6,091 bases of DNA from Candidatus Rokubacteria bacterium RIFCSPLOWO2_02_FULL_72_37 (GTDB lineage: Bacteria > Methylomirabilota > Methylomirabilia > Rokubacteriales > CSP1-6): assembly GCA_001790315.1 (NCBI GenBank), contig MGCE01000085.1:402-6492 (forward strand). Direction: 5' to 3'. Below are positions 5,937 to 6,091 of the stretch, piece by piece (position 1 is the first letter of the stretch; the number at the start of each line of letters is the position of its first letter). The notes below the pieces were generated by a model, which was not told the DNA's origin, searched no databases, and saw only the letters and a program-made list of their open reading frames with translations. A program made the translations under genes and the position numbers.

Positions 5937-6091
5937 GGTCCTCGCGTGTGGCGGGCGGGTGGCGCAGGGTGCGCCTCGGGCGGGGTCGCTCGACCACGCG
6001 GCACGCGTGCGCTGCCCCGGTGCGGCTGGGCTCCATCCTGCGCGCCGGGTCCGTGGCCACGCGGCGGGGACGGGTCTCGCCGACCCCGCCC
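5937..6091. other. G+C-rich region without a convincing gene, dense in short palindromes
   Basis: No reading frame here shows a recognisable protein. Short symmetrical elements are crowded together: GGCGC-AGGGT-GCGCC (5961-5975), GGTCG-CT-CGACC (5984-5995), GCACGCGTGC (6001-6010) and GTGGCCAC (6053-6060). A 9-bp direct repeat CCACGCGGC occurs at 5994-6002 and 6057-6065. At this base composition some short palindromes are expected by chance. The stretch might be an intergenic spacer, the edge of a structured RNA or mobile element, or the end of a gene that lies beyond the window. Confidence 0.4.
5978..6091. repeat. 11-bp inverted repeat with arms about 92 nt apart, reaching the window edge
   Basis: GGGCGGGGTCG at 5978-5988 is the exact reverse complement of CGACCCCGCCC at 6081-6091. 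The right arm is cut by the window end, so the true repeat could be longer. The arms could close a long hairpin around the palindrome-rich segment between them, or mark the ends of a small element. Low sequence complexity of the arms means coincidence is possible. Confidence 0.35.

Noticed and set aside
5929..6090. Minus-strand frame open from the window edge to TGA at 5929-5931, about 53 codons, possibly the end of an upstream gene
   Set aside because: The translation is Arg/Pro-rich with no recognisable family and could arise by chance at this base composition. It cannot be excluded without sequence beyond 6091.
5946..6091. Plus-strand frames starting with GTG at 5946 or 5948, possibly a divergent gene
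   Set aside because: Both stay open to the edge, but neither has a ribosome site or a recognisable N-terminus, and open frames of this length are common in such G+C-rich DNA.
1..6091. CRISPR arrays, tRNA or rRNA genes, transposase genes, toxin-antitoxin or phage genes
   Set aside because: No regularly spaced repeats, cloverleaf-like sequences or relevant protein motifs were seen on either strand.

Overview
The window is a very G+C-rich stretch of bacterial chromosome (by eye around 70%, with strongly G/C-biased third codon positions). It carries two transport operons that meet tail to tail. A didiane-protein (diderm, Gram-negative) organism is suggested by the solute receptor, which has a cleavable twin-arginine signal and no lipobox and so should be a free periplasmic protein. 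Uncultured soil-type lineages such as Rokubacteria/Methylomirabilota, or high-GC Proteobacteria, would fit, but nothing here fixes the taxon.

Left part, + strand (1-1133): the 3' end of a DppB-type ABC permease gene, then a complete DppC-type permease gene. The two reading frames overlap by 8 nt. This is the membrane-channel half of a peptide/nickel (Opp/Dpp) family importer. Its binding protein and ATPase genes are not in the window.

Middle and right part, - strand (5866 down to 1145): a compact four-gene operon read leftwards, in the order AtuA/DUF1446-family protein, TctC-type periplasmic receptor, TctB small membrane subunit, TctA large membrane subunit. The junctions are a 28-nt overlap, then gaps of 1 nt and 3 nt, so this is almost certainly one transcript with coupled translation. 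The TctC, TctB and TctA proteins form a complete tripartite tricarboxylate transporter (TTT). The receptor catches an organic acid (or related solute) in the periplasm and delivers it to the TctAB carrier, which is ion-gradient driven. The AtuA-family protein leads the operon and probably acts on, or enables metabolism of, the imported compound. That link is inferred from gene order only.

The two operons converge with only 11 nt between stop codons (1134-1144), with no room for a conventional intergenic terminator.

Right end (5867-6091): 225 nt with no convincing gene. The part nearest the operon holds a locally AT-richer patch with a 7-bp direct repeat spaced one helical turn apart, which is the best candidate for the operon's control region. 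The outer part is extremely G+C-rich and holds several short palindromes plus an 11-bp inverted repeat that ends exactly at the window edge.

I found no CRISPR array, tRNA, rRNA, insertion sequence or defence gene. The gene families are all known. The least explained points are the AtuA-TTT pairing, the deep atuA/tctC overlap and the upstream repeat structures.
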